Shown: positions 45,001-55,654, numbered from the stretch's first letter. The stretch: DNA of 64,000 bases from Charina bottae (GCA_023362775.1 JALMGJ010000004.1:38631298-38695297); one strand, 5' to 3'. Numbers and translations: made by a program. Notes: generated from the sequence alone by a model not told the origin.

Positions 45001-47224
45001 CTGTCTCAGTAGCATTCAGGTCACTGTAAACAAGGCTGCTGAAAGCCATTCCAGTGATGCAGCAAGGATTGAGAAACACTGCTGTTTCAGTGCCACAGGG
45101 TAGACCCAAATACAGCTCTGTTCCTATGCTCAATTGCATTTGCTTTTTATTTCCCCCCACAAGTGCTCCAGGTGTCTTTTTTGCTGCTTCATTACCTGGA
45201 CCCCCTCAATAAGCCAGAGTGCCTCCCAGGATTTGTAGGAGGAAAGGGCTACATAAGTACAATATTCCATATTCCAAAGGCAAAAAATAGGATTGTGAAA
45301 ACTGCCACAATCTCACTGGGAAACATTTGAAACGCCTGTCAGAATCTGAACAAATCCATAAAGGGGGGCGGGATTTCATCTTATCTGATCCACCACCCCT
45401 GCAGCCCTAGTTCCAAGCTGACCAAAATGCATTTGAACCATGACAAAGGAGTGGTAACCATGCCTACGAAACACTTGTGTTAACATTAGTGATATGCTGG
45501 TCATTCATTCATTCAATTTAATTTATATGGTCATGGAAGTGTGTTGCTTTCACATGCAGACAATGCCATGTTGTTGGCTGAGAATCCAAAGTCTTTGTAG
45601 CAAATGTTAGGTTGTATGATGAAATGAGGAATATGGATCTGAAAATTAATGTACCAAAGACCAAGAGAGTTGTGTTTGACCAGAAAAAATGAACTGCAAA
45701 TTATACATAAATGGCAAACAATTAGGGCAAGTAGATAAATTTGTGTACCTTGGAAGAATGTTTACTAAGATAAGGAAACGTATAAGGAATTTTAAGATGT
45801 GCAACAGTTGGCATAGAGATAATGTGGTTTGGGGTTTGTTGAAAAGAAGGAATTCTGTCAAAAGAAGCAAAAATGGCTATTCGTAAGAGCATGCTTCTGC
45901 CCAGTTTGGTTTATGCAAGTGAGGGTAAAGTATCTCAGGAGAAACATAAAAATAACTTGAATGCAGTGGGGATGAATTACTTAAGAAGTGTATATGATAA
46001 AACAAAAAGAAATAGGGTCAATGGGTGAATAAACGGAGACTAAATACAAATATGAGTGACCAGAGGAGTATACTGAGAAAAAGAATGAGGATTTTAAAAA
46101 TCATTTTTATCAAAATTTATATGTTGATTACTCTTCTGAGTGTATATGAAATACATAAAGGAAGACTGAAAGGGTTGAGGTGGGGGAACAATGGGCTAGG
46201 TTGGCTGGAGTTCATGCACCTGAAGAAAGGGGGAAGTGAGTTTTTAAAGAGAAAAAAGTAATATATGAAGTGGAAGTAAGGAAGGTGTGCAAGGAAAGAA
46301 ATGTAGGCAGAGGTATAGTGGATGGTGTTGCTGTAAACCAGATTCACTTAATTTCCTTTTCTTTTTATCTCTTCTCTATCTCTTACTAATTTTCTATGGT
46401 TTGTATAACACTGCATAGTCCAAAATGAAATGGCAGGATCGACTGTGCGTTTCTAAATGCAAAGACGTCCAGATCTGTACAACAAAAACAAACCCACCGA
46501 ACGACAAACCGCAACCCAGCAACAGCAACACACCTCTCAGGTAGCCAACAGTAGGCTGTGCACCCAATGCAAAAAATAACAGGAGAGGGTTAAGAATTGG
46601 CGCTTCTGGGGAAGCCTTATGGATACAGTGACTGTATTTTCTTGGAAAAAATAAAGGACAAACCTGAAAAGGGGCAAATCTGTAAGAGGTTGATAAAGAT
46701 TTTTTATAAATGTTTAAGTTTATAACGTTGCTTTACAAAGGAAAATTCAAGAGCAAAACTAAGAAAATAAATAATTAAATTAAATGAATCTGAAGGACAG
46801 CTTTCTGAAATAAAGGCCATGTGGTCACTGTACTTATGGAGCAAACTTTTTTTACTAGCTTGTGTTCCTGCGTTGCTACCAACAGCAAGGGAGAATGCCC
46901 ATCTCCAGGCTGGGCAGGAACGTCGAGCGAGCGTTAAAGCGGGAGAGGAGGCCAAACCCCTTTTCCCAGGGGTTTCCCATATTTGGGCAACCCAAATATG
47001 CCCGGCACAGACCGCTGGGCACGGTGGGTGGTGGGTATCAGGGAACCCCAAGCCCAGGCCGGCCTCCCTCTGCCCCCCTTCCCTTCTCTCGCTACCTGCT
47101 CCAGCGTCAGGAGTAAGAACTCCTGCGAGAGCAGCTCCGGATGCAACAGGAGGTCCGAGTCCGCCCGCGCCACGTCCCCACTTCCCTCCTTCGCGGAGCG
47201 CCCTCGACCCCCGAACGCCGCCAT
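38413..47224 (-). CDS. C2orf49: C2orf49/ashwin (whole coding region, 4 exons)
   Basis: Four exons with canonical splice sites join in frame to 238 residues, against about 232 for human ashwin from memory. Ashwin is a small, largely disordered nuclear subunit of the vertebrate tRNA splicing ligase complex with RTCB, DDX1, FAM98B and RTRAF; it was first described in Xenopus embryos (family knowledge). Conserved blocks: the N-terminal [19 protein letters not shown] (residues 25-43), the LTDLYVQH...[14 protein letters not shown] segment in exon 2, [19 protein letters not shown] in exon 3, [11 protein letters not shown] near the end of exon 3, and the C-terminal [10 protein letters not shown]. The middle of exon 3 (Ser/Asn rich) is divergent, as expected of a linker. 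The basic KKK near the end may act in nuclear import. The gene converges on FHL2. Confidence 0.95.
38533..38551 (-). promoter_or_regulatory. CTCF-like motif in ashwin intron 3
   Basis: On the - strand TAACCACCAGATGGCAACA fits about 18 of 19 core positions. Only 60 bp from the last ashwin exon, in the convergent end of the gene. Confidence 0.35.
38590..38690 (+). mobile_element. L2-like LINE 3' tail in ashwin intron 3
   Basis: TTGTAACCCGCCCAGAGTCC, GGGAGATGGGCGGGGAATAA and (AAATA)n. A severely 5'-truncated copy, antisense to ashwin. Confidence 0.65.
38764..38952 (+). mobile_element. MIR-like CORE-SINE (5'-truncated)
   Basis: GTGAGTTCTAGTCCCGCC, then the MIR core GTGACCTTGGGCCAGTCAC, the CAACTCACCTCACAAGGG block and a (AATAA)n-type end. 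In ashwin intron 3. Confidence 0.8.
38953..39035. repeat. (GT)n(AT)n compound microsatellite
   Basis: About 17 GT then 24 TA units, placed exactly at the 3' end of the MIR-like SINE in ashwin intron 3. Confidence 0.98.
39805..40168 (-). CDS. C2orf49: ashwin coding exon 3 (codon 99 to residue 220)
   Basis: Acceptor CCTTGTTTAG|C completes a serine codon. It encodes ILAMES then [19 protein letters not shown], a low-complexity Ser/Asn-rich middle and [15 protein letters not shown]. The donor is TCATCA|GTAAGT, phase 0. At 364 bases it is the largest exon. Confidence 0.95.
41305..41540 (+). mobile_element. MIR-like CORE-SINE
   Basis: tRNA-like head GGTCTAGTGGTTAAGGTGCT, core GGGTGACTTTGGGCTAGTCA and an L2-like end running into an (AAT)n tract at 41529-41560. 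In ashwin intron 2. Confidence 0.8.
41669..41835 (-). CDS. C2orf49: ashwin coding exon 2 (residues 44-98 plus two bases of codon 99)
   Basis: Acceptor TTTTCCTCAG|AAG; begins [13 protein letters not shown] and contains LTDLYVQH and [16 protein letters not shown], the best conserved core of ashwin. The donor is CAAAG|GTACGT, phase 2. The 167 bases are open throughout. Confidence 0.95.
42770..43440 (-). mobile_element. L2-like LINE fragment (reverse transcriptase core)
   Basis: The - strand reads like the L2 palm region (LFNIYMKLLGRVIH-type, then RYHQYA, where the next catalytic Asp pair is lost by decay). Located in ashwin intron 1. Several frame breaks. Confidence 0.55.
43631..43960 (-). mobile_element. 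Sauria-type tRNA SINE with perfect target duplication
   Basis: Full-length copy in the first intron of ashwin, in sense with that gene. Identical 12-bp duplications TCTGTTATTATA at 43619-43630 and 43961-43972. A short deletion in the tail removes the usual TTTGTGCAGTCG. Confidence 0.95.
44226..44902. mobile_element. foldback DNA element with long inverted repeats, about 680 bp
   Basis: Ends are AAGGTAGTCCTTGCTTAACG and, inverted, AGGTAGTCCTCACTTAATGA. The interior (44406-44702) is a long imperfect GC-rich palindrome: CTTCAACTCCCCCCACCC on the left pairs with GGGGGGAGTTGAAG on the right. In ashwin intron 1. No transposase. Confidence 0.75.
45560..46330 (+). mobile_element. decayed non-LTR retrotransposon reverse transcriptase, probably RTE-like
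   Basis: Frame-shifted remnants include [27 protein letters not shown] and a downstream SLVYAS-like stretch, the usual order at the end of an RTE-type reverse transcriptase. Many stops. The family is not certain. Confidence 0.5.
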
Positions 47225-47400
47225 CTTTCCGAACGTGATCCTGATTGGCCACCGGAGCATTCTTTCGGGAGGTTCTTCCGGTGACGCGCGTCGCCCGCGG
47301 CAAGGCGAGCAAGGTTTAGGGGAAGCGTCGCCGAGATACAAAACTGTAGAGCGAATGTGTCCGTTTCGAATTTTTCACTTCCGGGTTCCCGTTGCAAGTG
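46830..47400 (-). promoter_or_regulatory. C2orf49: CpG island and ashwin promoter
   Basis: CpG-dense sequence spans the first exon. ETS-type CACTTCCGGG is at 47376-47385 and a second TTCCGG at 47276-47281. An inverted CCAAT box (ATTGG on +) is at 47244-47248. A YY1-type AAGATGGCGGC on the - strand (47227-47217) overlaps the start codon. No TATA box is seen. This is a housekeeping-type promoter. Confidence 0.75.
47096..47224 (-). CDS. C2orf49: ashwin coding exon 1 (residues 1-43)
   Basis: The ATG is chosen because it has a strong context (AAAGATGG, A at -3, G at +4), gives a length like the mammalian N-terminus and lies in a CpG island. The frame stays open further upstream, but that would add an Arg/Pro-rich stretch unlike the family. 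It encodes MAAFGG... and ends LLTLEQ. The donor is CAG|GTAGCG, phase 0. Confidence 0.9.
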
Positions 47401-47600
47401 ACTAAAAAAGAAAAAAGAAAAGGGGAGCCGCTCCTCGCAGCTTTCTTGATGACGCTTCAGCGTGGCCGCCTTTCAGCAAAAGCTCAGAAAAAATGCAGAG
47501 CTGTTTACTTTCCAAGTTTCCGTGTTTGGACTGATCCAATAAATGGAACTTGAACTTCCCGTGTGAAAACAAGCCTCTTTAAGTTTTAAAAACTTTAGCA

Positions 47601-47687
47601 CAGTGTTGCTCAAACTTGGCTGGCTGGCTGGGGAATTCTGGGAGTTGAAGTCCACACGTCTTAAAGTTGCCAGTTTGAGAAACACTG
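47601..47687. mobile_element. hairpin MITE family A, internally deleted
   Basis: Starts CAGTGTTGCTCAAACTTGGC and ends AGAAACACTG, about 200 bp upstream of the ashwin CpG island. CTTTAGCA before and TTTAGCA after (one base lost). Confidence 0.85.
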
Positions 47688-48089
47688 TTTAGCAACAACC
47701 TTATCTAAAATTAATTTCAAGGATACCCCATTATCCTTACATTGTGTGTGCATTTCGGGCTGGGGCGGGGAAATACTATAATTTACGAGGGTCTTGCAAC
47801 TGTAGCCTAGCAGGATTTTACTTTTTAAAGTAAACCAAGTTGAGATCAGCCCCCAGGCAGGCAGGGTCGACCCAAGCGCCTTATCCGCTGGTTACAGGAC
47901 GCAGCTAGGCTGAAAATGATTTATGATCACCCTGCAGGTAGTCCAAACCGGATAGTAAAGTCTTAAATGAGGCTCAGACTGAGATTTCCATACATACATA
48001 CACCCTATAAAGCGGCTTTCAAGCTGCAACAGGTATCAGAGTAGTTAAAACGTTCCTTTGCCCTTCCCTCGGTCACATTCAATCAGGAG

Positions 48090-48190
48090 ACTGGGAGCAC
48101 CTTTTCCGACTAACTCATTTTATTAAAAGGCAAAAGCTTTCGTGAGGGGTACAATACAATACAAGGGGTTCGTCGGAAAAGGCGCTTCCA
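48090..48190 (-). mobile_element. Penelope-like 3' end remnant
   Basis: TTTTATTAAAAGGCAAAAGC followed by TTTCGTGA matches the 3' end of the copy at 57.7 kb. No coding sequence. Confidence 0.45.
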
Positions 48191-49059
48191 GGATGATTCT
48201 TCGCCACCAGGGCTCTCCTCTACAACGTCGATCACATTTAAAGTTCAATTACAAACCTTGTACGTTTGCAATGCAATGCCGTTGCAAAAAGTGAACTTTA
48301 CACTTTCTGTTGTTAGTCGCTTTGAGCGTCTCATCATAGAGCGTATTGTTAGCTGAGGATTTGAGTCATTTTTGACGGTCTGCAAATCTCGGGTCGCGAG
48401 CAGCTGCTTTTCTTTATTCTGCAGCGTGGGAATAACCGAGCATATTGCTATCTACTGACAGCTAAATACCGGATTTCCCCGTTTTTTGTCCAAGTCGCTC
48501 CTCTGATCGCTGGAGCATCCAGCGGATATCGAGAAGCGAAGCGGGAGAAGACCTCCGTTGCCCTTGGGTAGGGGACCACTAGGAGTTCCCGGAAGCAGTG
48601 AACCCAGTTTTCCTGAGCAAACTGCACCGTCCCTGTTGCCAAGGAAGCTTATTAAGGTGATCAAAAAGTCAAGAGGAGTTGAGCTCGACTTGAGGGAGTC
48701 TTTTCCCCCCCGCTGCTTGCTACAATACAGAAGGGAAATGTCCATAAATCAGAGATTCATATTTTGTGTCATTCTTCCTTTTTCTATATCTTTGGGAAGG
48801 CAGAGAATTGGGAGCTGCGCACCTAAATGACGAAAGAGAGAATTAGGAAGCACTTAAAAGAAGCAACGCCCCCCACAAGTCCTCTAAACATCCGGGTTAA
48901 AAAGGCTGTGCGTATTTCTTGTGCAGATGTAAATTCAGAAGGTTAGGTCTTGATCTAAATCCTTCTTTAATTAAAAGTTATGAATTTGTTATATTCATGC
49001 TTGTATTTTGAAATGCTTATTATTTTTATTTCAGCCTGTATATGCATGAATGCATATGA

Positions 49060-49380
49060 GGGGCGTGGTGGCTCAGCAGGTAAGACGCCAGGCTTGTTGA
49101 CTGGAAGATTGCAAGTTCGAATCCCTAGCCCCGCGTGACGGAGTGAGCTTCCGCACTCGCCCCAGCTCTTGCCAACCTAGCAGTTTGAAAGCATGCAAAT
49201 GCAAGTAGATGAATAGGTACCACTTCCGTGGGTAGGTAACAACGTTCCGTGTGTGTCATGCCAGCCACATGACTGCGGAAACGTCTTCGGACAACGCTGG
49301 CTCTTCGGCTAACAAACAGAGATGAGCACCAGGCTCTAGAGTCGGACACGACTGCACAAATGTGCAGGGGGAACCTTTTT
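49060..49380 (+). mobile_element. Sauria-type tRNA SINE
   Basis: Head-first on the + strand: GGGGCGTGGTGGCTCAGC to GGGGGAACCTTTTTAC. Box A is intact; box B region has AGTTCGAATCC. No clear target duplication, so it may be older or have lost a flank. Confidence 0.9.
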
Positions 49381-50190
49381 ACTAGGGAGGAGGAGGAGGA
49401 TCATCTAAACAGGAATATTAAAAGTAACCCTGCTGGGTCTGGCGTGTGTTTCTCACAGTGGCCAACCAGCTCCTCTCTCGTCCTTCAAGGCAAAAAAAAT
49501 GAATATACATCCCTCTCCTGCAGCTGTTCCCCTGATCTGCTTTGGAGGACACCCCATTCCTTCCCCCAATTTCTTGTAATAATCATTCTGAAAGTATTAA
49601 CATCGCATTTTACAGTTTCAGGTGCAAATATCAAGAAAAGTTATCTAAAAGTAATGAACCAAAGGAGTTGTTTCAGTAATATCCATGTAGGCATTTGCTA
49701 CAAACTGCAGTGATGATGTAAAAGTGACAGAATTGCAGTGTGACAGGGCAAATCCCAGTCTTTCAACGCAACCTCAATTAAATAATTGTATATGGATTCT
49801 AAAATGAATTCCATTGTATATGTCTTAAATAAATTTTCTCCAACCTGGTTCTAATTGTGTTAGTACAACTCCTAAAATTTCATTTTCCTATGCTAGCTAG
49901 AAATTATGGATGTGTGATTCAGCGTATTTGGAAAACACCAATGTGAGAAAGTTGACTTCAGGATGACTGGTGATTTTTTTCATTACTGCTTGCATACTGA
50001 GATTTCAAAAGCATCCCATCAGGAAGGGTCTGCAAATCCAAAAATCTTAGAAATAATTATAATTTTAATTAATTTACTTTTTATTGATCTAACAACCCAA
50101 TTTATAAATTAAGGTTTTGCTTTCTAAAGTAACTTAATATTCACAACTCTGTTTATTTTTATTCTTCTGATAAATATGTTAAAAAGTGAA

Positions 50191-50443
50191 ATTTTATTTA
50201 TTTATTTACTTATTTTCTATCCTGCCTTTATTATTTTTATAAATAACTCAAGGCGGCAAACATACCTAATACTCTTTCCTCCTCCTATTTTCCCCACAAC
50301 AACAACCCTGTGAGGTGAGTTGGGCTGAGAGAGAGGGACTGGCCCAAGGTCACCCAGCCGGCTTTCATGCCTAAGGCGGGACTAGAACTCTGAGTCTCCT
50401 GGTTTCTAGCCCAGCACCTTAACCACTAGACCAAACTGGCTCA
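50191..50443 (-). mobile_element. MIR-like CORE-SINE, near full length
   Basis: Reads on the - strand from GAGCCAGTTTGGTCTAGTGG through GTGACCTTGGGCCAGTCC to TTTATAAAAATAATAAAGGC and (AAAT)n. Confidence 0.85.
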
Positions 50444-50550
50444 ATCCCAAGCATACTTACATAGAAGTAAATCCGACTAAGCATAAGACTACAATTCCAA
50501 TCTCAGCTTACCTGAGCCTTGATTTTGAACAGATCTGTATTAGGTTACCT

Positions 50551-50781
50551 CATAGCTTTCCAAAGTGTGTATCGCAACACACTACTGTGTCGCCTGCGGT
50601 GTCCTGGTGTGTCGCGCTCAAACCCGGAAGCGCTGATGGGGGGAGAGGCGGCGCTGATTGGCAGGGGTGCCGCTTCCGGTTCCCCCCATCAGCGCTTCCG
50701 GGTTTGCGCGCGACACACCTGGACACCGCAGGCCGTGCCGCCACTGGTGTGTCACCAACATGAAAAGTTTGGAAAGCTCTG
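50551..50781. mobile_element. MITE family B
   Basis: CATAGCTTTCCAAAGTGTGT to AGTTTGGAAAGCTCTG. Perfect duplication GGTTACCT at 50543-50550 and 50782-50789. The interior is itself palindromic around 50650-50700. Confidence 0.92.
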
Positions 50782-51036
50782 GGTTACCTGGTTGGTCTTT
50801 CATTCTAGTTATACTTACTCCACTAAACTCAGTGGAACTGACTGCTGAGTATCCCTCCATCCCTTTCACATAATCATTAAGAAAACATTTCACTATAAAA
50901 TTTGAAATCAAGGAGGCACAACTTTGGGGGGGAACTGTGGTCCAAAAGCAGACAGGGCTAGGAGAATTTGATTTGACATCGTTTCAATTCATATGGATTA
51001 AAATTAACTTAATGAATTGCTGTGCAGTTGATTCAG

Positions 51037-51246
51037 CAGGTGGCAGCATTGAGCCAACCTTGTATGGGCTGGGAAGCTAAGCAGGATAGCCCTGACTCAT
51101 ATTGGATGGGGAGCTAGGAGGGAATGCCAGGGCTGTCAGCTAGACTGGGAAGTCAAAAAGCAAACCACATCCACATTGGCAGGAAGAAAAATGCAGGGTT
51201 GCATTGATGTAGTCGCCAAGAGCCAAGCTTGACTTGAAGGAGACTT
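51037..51246 (+). mobile_element. 5S rRNA-derived SINE
   Basis: GAAGCTAAGCAGGATAGCCC, ATATTGGATGGGGAGCTAGG, then a tail with GTCGCCAAGAGCCAAGCTTG and GACTTGAAGGAGAC. It ends about 40 bp before the L1-type insertion. Confidence 0.75.
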
Positions 51247-51304
51247 CTTTCCTTAGTTCCCATTAGTGTGATACTTTCTTGTCACATTAAAACATACCAT
51301 TTGG

Positions 51305-53121
51305 GGACTTCCGGTGGGGACATGGCGGACAAAACAGCTGTGCTTGCGGGCTCCATGGGCAGAACTGACAACGTGGCAGTGTTTTGGGGCTCAGGCAGGC
51401 TTTTCCTGAAGCCCAGGAGCGTTTTACCGGGAAAGGAAAACACTCGGAATCACCCCACTTGTCCTCCGGACGGCTGCTTGCAGCCAGGAGATCGTAAACA
51501 GCGTTCATGCTCGACTGGTAAGAACTGCCAGGAGGCTGGGACGTCACCATTTTCCAAGCCACGCTGTAGCCTTAAAGGGACATTAAGTCCAGCCACCCTA
51601 TTTCTAAATCACCCAATTTATATATTTGTTCAAGTATATATACCCTAAGAGAGGCTTTCTATAGCAAGGAGAAGCGGGCTCTCTTGGTGCTTATTGTTAT
51701 TTTTGAGATTAATTTTTTTTTTTAAAAAAAATTAAGTTTTGGCTTGTTTTCCATCCAAATATTAAGGAAGATTGAGAGTCAATAATTGTCTCCCTGTTAT
51801 TATCTTTGTACTAAATTTGAAGAAATTAGTGTTTTCCTACACGTTGAATCGGCTGTTTTGAACTTTCACTTTTCTGCTTCTACTTTCCCTGGGGAATTGT
51901 CTGCAATCTCACTCTTGCTTAAGTAAACACATTCCTTCATATCTTCGACTTTCGCTGGTTAAACTCTTAGGGGGCACCATAATCTACTGCATGAGACATG
52001 GAGGACCTCAAACAGACTTTCTCAGACTTCCAACGAGACTTCAAGCAGATTTTTTCTGATTCTTACCAAGTTTTTATGCAAGGCATTCAGGATATTGTGT
52101 AAAATATGAGGTCTAAAATGTGTCATCTGGTTGGGGATGTCGTGGATGAAACAGGAATTTAACGTCAGGAATGTTTCTTCAACTTCTGCTGGGATTCTGG
52201 AGGAAGATTGAATAGTTGAGTTGAAGAAATTAAAGGGAGAGATCGAGTTGCAAGCCATAAGTGAAATTGATCTTCTGATGGAATGCCTTGGAAAAGAAGG
52301 GGTTACTATGTATGGGAGGTTTCCTGAAGAGAAGTCGGAGTTTTTGAGGGGGGTAGTTGGGCTGTTCGATTTCTTTAAGAAAAAAGCTTTGTGTGTATTG
52401 TGGGGATATGTAAATGCTTTGGTTTATTTTGAGGTGGGATAAGGATTTAAGAATATTTATCTGGATTGCTTTTAAAGTTTGGCTGATTTCATTTATCTTT
52501 AACGATATGGATTAAGATTATTAAGGTATAAAAATAATGTCTGTTTTTTTGGTCTGACATGATTAAGATTAAAATTGCTCTACTATCAAGTATAATGGTA
52601 GACAATTTATATGTTTTTTAGTTTGATCTTTATTATAGTAGACAGGAATGCATAGAATAGTAGTAGGAAGGAAATAATTAAATGTTATCTTTGGGGGGAT
52701 GTTGACTAGGAGGTGTGTGTATGTGTGTGTGTATATATGTGTGTGTGTATGTGTATGTGTCTATGTATCTGTGCTTATGTATGTGTATATGTGTGTATAT
52801 AGATAGATAGATAGATATAGATATAGATATAGATATAGATATAGATATATATGGGGAGGGAGCAGCTATACTTGGTGATTCTTATAATGTGTCTGGTATA
52901 ATTTATAGAAATAATGTGATTTTGGTTTAATATTGAGTAAGAGATTGATTATGGATTTGTTGTATATCCTTGCTGTTAAAAGTCGGAAGTCACCTCTTTT
53001 TGTAACTTAAAAAAAAATTTCTTGTGTTTCCACACTTTTTTTAGTTCTCTTTTTTTCTTTGTAGTTTTCTGTTTTTCTGTAGCTTTTATTTCTATTTCAA
53101 ACTTAATAAAATTCTTATTAA
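51305..53121 (+). mobile_element. complete short L1-type non-autonomous retroelement
   Basis: It begins GGACTTCCGGTGGGGACATG, like a L1 5' UTR, and ends AATAAAATTCTTATTAAAAA. It is bounded by 16-bp duplications AAAACATACCATTTGG (51289-51304) and AAAACATACAATTTGG (53122-53137), one mismatch. A short frame at 51998 (MEDLKQTFSDFQRDFKQIF) recalls the start of an L1 ORF1, but stops follow and no reverse transcriptase is present. The element is 1.8 kb long and must have been mobilised in trans. A microsatellite block lies at 52718-52852. Confidence 0.65.
52718..52852. repeat. (GT)n/(GATA)n/(ATAGAT)n compound repeat
   Basis: Mixed GT-rich run, then AGATAGATAGAT and about five TATAGA units, inside the L1-type element. 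Confidence 0.93.
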
Positions 53122-53229
53122 AAAACATACAATTTGGAGGCAAAGTCTGGATGGCTTGGGGTGGTCCTGGGGCATCAAGCTATATTTTAAAGGCATGGGA
53201 TAAGAATGCCAAAATTTAATAATCTAAGA

Positions 53230-53361
53230 CAGTGTTTCTCAACCTTGGCAGCTTTAAGATGTCTGGACTTCAACTCCCAGAATTCTCCAGACATGGCTGG
53301 CTGGGGAATTCTGGGAGTTGAAGTCCAGACATCTTAAAGTTGCCAAGGTTGAGAAACACTG
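53230..53361. mobile_element. hairpin MITE family A
   Basis: Almost perfect palindrome. Perfect duplication ATCTAAGA at 53222-53229 and 53362-53369. Confidence 0.95.
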
Positions 53362-53399
53362 ATCTAAGATTCTCCCTTATTTTCCTACTATCTCATTCA

Positions 53400-53642
53400 G
53401 CTAGGAGGTGATAAGGATAGTGTCTGGGTAACATTTGTTGATCTTGAAAAGGAAACAGGGTCAGCCTTGGTTTGTTATTGGATGGGAGACCAAGACATTC
53501 TAGGGCACTATATGAAAATGAGAATTTAAAAAAAAAAATCCAAGAAAGGCAATGGCAAACCACTTCTGCACAGTTGCCAAGAAAACTCCATGGATGTGTC
53601 CCTGAAGTCACCAGAAATCTAGCTCAATTTAAAGGTGCTTTG
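53400..53642 (+). mobile_element. 5S rRNA-derived SINE
   Basis: TGTTGATCTTGAAAAGGAAA, TTGGATGGGAGACCAAGACA, then GGCAATGGCAAACCACTTCT and GAAGTCACCAGAAATCTAGC. Same family as the two other copies. Confidence 0.8.
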
Positions 53643-54307
53643 ACCTGTATCCTACTTTTAAAATGTGTGTTCATGAGAGAATCTAGATGTTACATTAGTT
53701 GATCTTATAAATAAGATCAAATTTTATATATTTAAGGTGCGGCAAGGCTTAGCCCTGAGTAGATATGGCTGTGCTAGTTAAATTGTATATAGTAAATTTA
53801 TATAGTAAATTCTATAATTGGAGGTTGAGAGTAATTATTACTCTTCATTTGGTTTGCCCTTGTTAGCCTTCATTTTTTTTTTTGCAGATTTCATAACTAT
53901 GCAGCAGCTTCTCTGGCACCGTACATTCAAACAGTTCTTTAGCAGGAAGATCTGAATATTTTAAAGAAAGGATTGTGTTTGCAGATCATTCTGTGCCTTG
54001 GCACACACGAAGCCTGTGGGTTGCCTAAATGAGCGTGTAGCAGGATGCCGATCTAAAATGAGTGGTCCGTTTAGGGACTGGGAAATCCCTGGCTGGTATG
54101 CCTTTGGTACTGGAGAAAAGATTTGCAGGATTGGCAAACCCATCACTGTTGCTGGTCAACTTCCGTGCCCCCCATTGCCTAAAAGATAAGGGCAAACAGA
54201 GCAGACGGCTTCATCCTGATTTCAGAGAAGACAGATGACTAACAGTAGCAACGATGAAGAAAATAGAACATTGGTTTGGAGAGAGGATGGTTTGGGATCC
54301 TCTAGCC

Positions 54308-54566
54308 CAGAGCTTTCCAAACTGTGTGTCGGGACACGTTAGTGTGTCGGCTGCAGTGTCTGGGTGTGTCCGGGCTGCTACTGCCTCCGAGCCCTGCCTG
54401 GGTTCCGTGGAGGTCCTAGTGCCTGCCTTGTGCCTTGCTGCCTCCAAACCAGCTGTGATTCCGCGCAGGTCCTAGTGCCTGCCTCGTGCCCTGCTGTAAG
54501 AGTGTGTTGCGAAATGATGCATGTCTAAAAAGTGTGTCACCAACATGAAAAGTTTGGAAAGCTCTG
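54308..54566. mobile_element. MITE family B
   Basis: CAGAGCTTTCCAAACTGTGT to AGTTTGGAAAGCTCTG. Perfect duplication CTCTAGCC at 54300-54307 and 54567-54574. The inner GTGCCTGCCTTGTGCC region is shared, inverted, with the copy at 61982. Confidence 0.93.
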
Positions 54567-55519
54567 CTCTAGCCTGCTAAGCCATCCTCTTCAAAGAATT
54601 AAGATAATTGGGGTGGGCTATGGGGGCAGGGTGGGATCTTCCCCCCTGAAGCCCTTTTCTCTGAGATCGTTCAGCTTATCTGGACCAGGCCTTGCCCCTA
54701 GACCATTTCCTGACCCCATTAACCCAATTGGTTATCAATAATTTCATCTCGGTTGCAGATTTTCCACAATACCAGTAGGGCATGGAAAGAAATAATAAAA
54801 CCCAACATTATGCACTATGCAACGTTATTATGGATGTGCCTTACTTATACTATTCTTTGTGCATTCAGTTAGAAATCTCAGCAAAAAGAAAATGGTTTGG
54901 ATGCACACGTGCAACAGGGCTCCCTATTCCGTCCATATTCTGCATGGAACAATCTTTCCATGAACAGGGCAGTATGTTCAGTGCAGAATAGTCATAGCCA
55001 TTTCCACAATTTTTCTTTTTAAATATAACAAAACTTCTTTAAACTGATAATTGTCCAGCAGAAAGTAGGTGAAGAAAAGAAGGACAGAACTTCAAATTTT
55101 AGAACTGGCTCCTAACATTTCTGCTTAGCAGAAATAATTTCTAGATTGGCCTCAGAATATCAAAAGTTTTACCAGTTTTTTTGTTAAAAGCTACAAATGT
55201 TTCAGGTTTTGTTCCTATCAGGTAAGAGACACAGAACTGTGCTTGAAATGATGCAATCATGAAATATGTTGCTTTGATTAAGAGATTATCCCCAAATTTA
55301 GAACATTATTGCTAAAATAAATTGCTTATCAGTCTAATAATTCATCCTGGCCTTTGCAATGTTCATAGTACAGCCTCAGGATATTGAATATTTGATGTAC
55401 TAACAGGAAAGAAATCATTAACTTACAAACTTGTTATACTGGTGGTTAATATTTGGCTGTGCTTTCTGATCTTGCTAATCCTAGTCAAATGGAGTTGCAG
55501 GAGTTCATTCAATCTAAAC

Positions 55520-55654
55520 CAGTGTTTCTCAACCTTGGCCGCTTGAAGATGTGTGGACTTCAACTCCCAGAATTCCCCAGCCAGCCATACTGGCTGGGGA
55601 ATTCTGGGAGTTGAAGTCCACACATCTTCAAGCGGCCAAGGCTGAGAAACACTG
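55520..55654. mobile_element. hairpin MITE family A
   Basis: Almost perfect palindrome whose arms share private changes (GCTTGAAG/CTTCAAGC). Perfect duplication ATCTAAAC at 55512-55519 and 55655-55662. Confidence 0.95.

Larger units (their letters stand above)
41836..47095 (-). other. C2orf49: ashwin intron 1
   Basis: 5.3 kb with an L2 fragment, a Sauria SINE, the foldback element and a decayed RTE-like LINE. No exon-like sequence between. Confidence 0.85.
47690..50190. other. spacer upstream of ashwin
   Basis: A Penelope tail remnant, a Sauria SINE and moderately GC-rich DNA at 48.3-48.7 kb without a recognised gene. Confidence 0.5.

Noticed and set aside
46704..47312. 202-codon - strand frame over the CpG island
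   Set aside because: It is out of frame with the ashwin exon and reflects CpG-rich composition.
48095..48187. Inverted pair AGCACCTTTTCCGAC / GTCGGAAAAGGCGCT as a MITE
   Set aside because: Only 15 bp with no duplication, and the sequence between is a Penelope tail; probably chance or a local rearrangement.
49060..49140. tRNA gene (box A and box B present)
   Set aside because: This and six similar sites are heads of Sauria-type SINEs with body and tail attached, so not functional tRNA genes.
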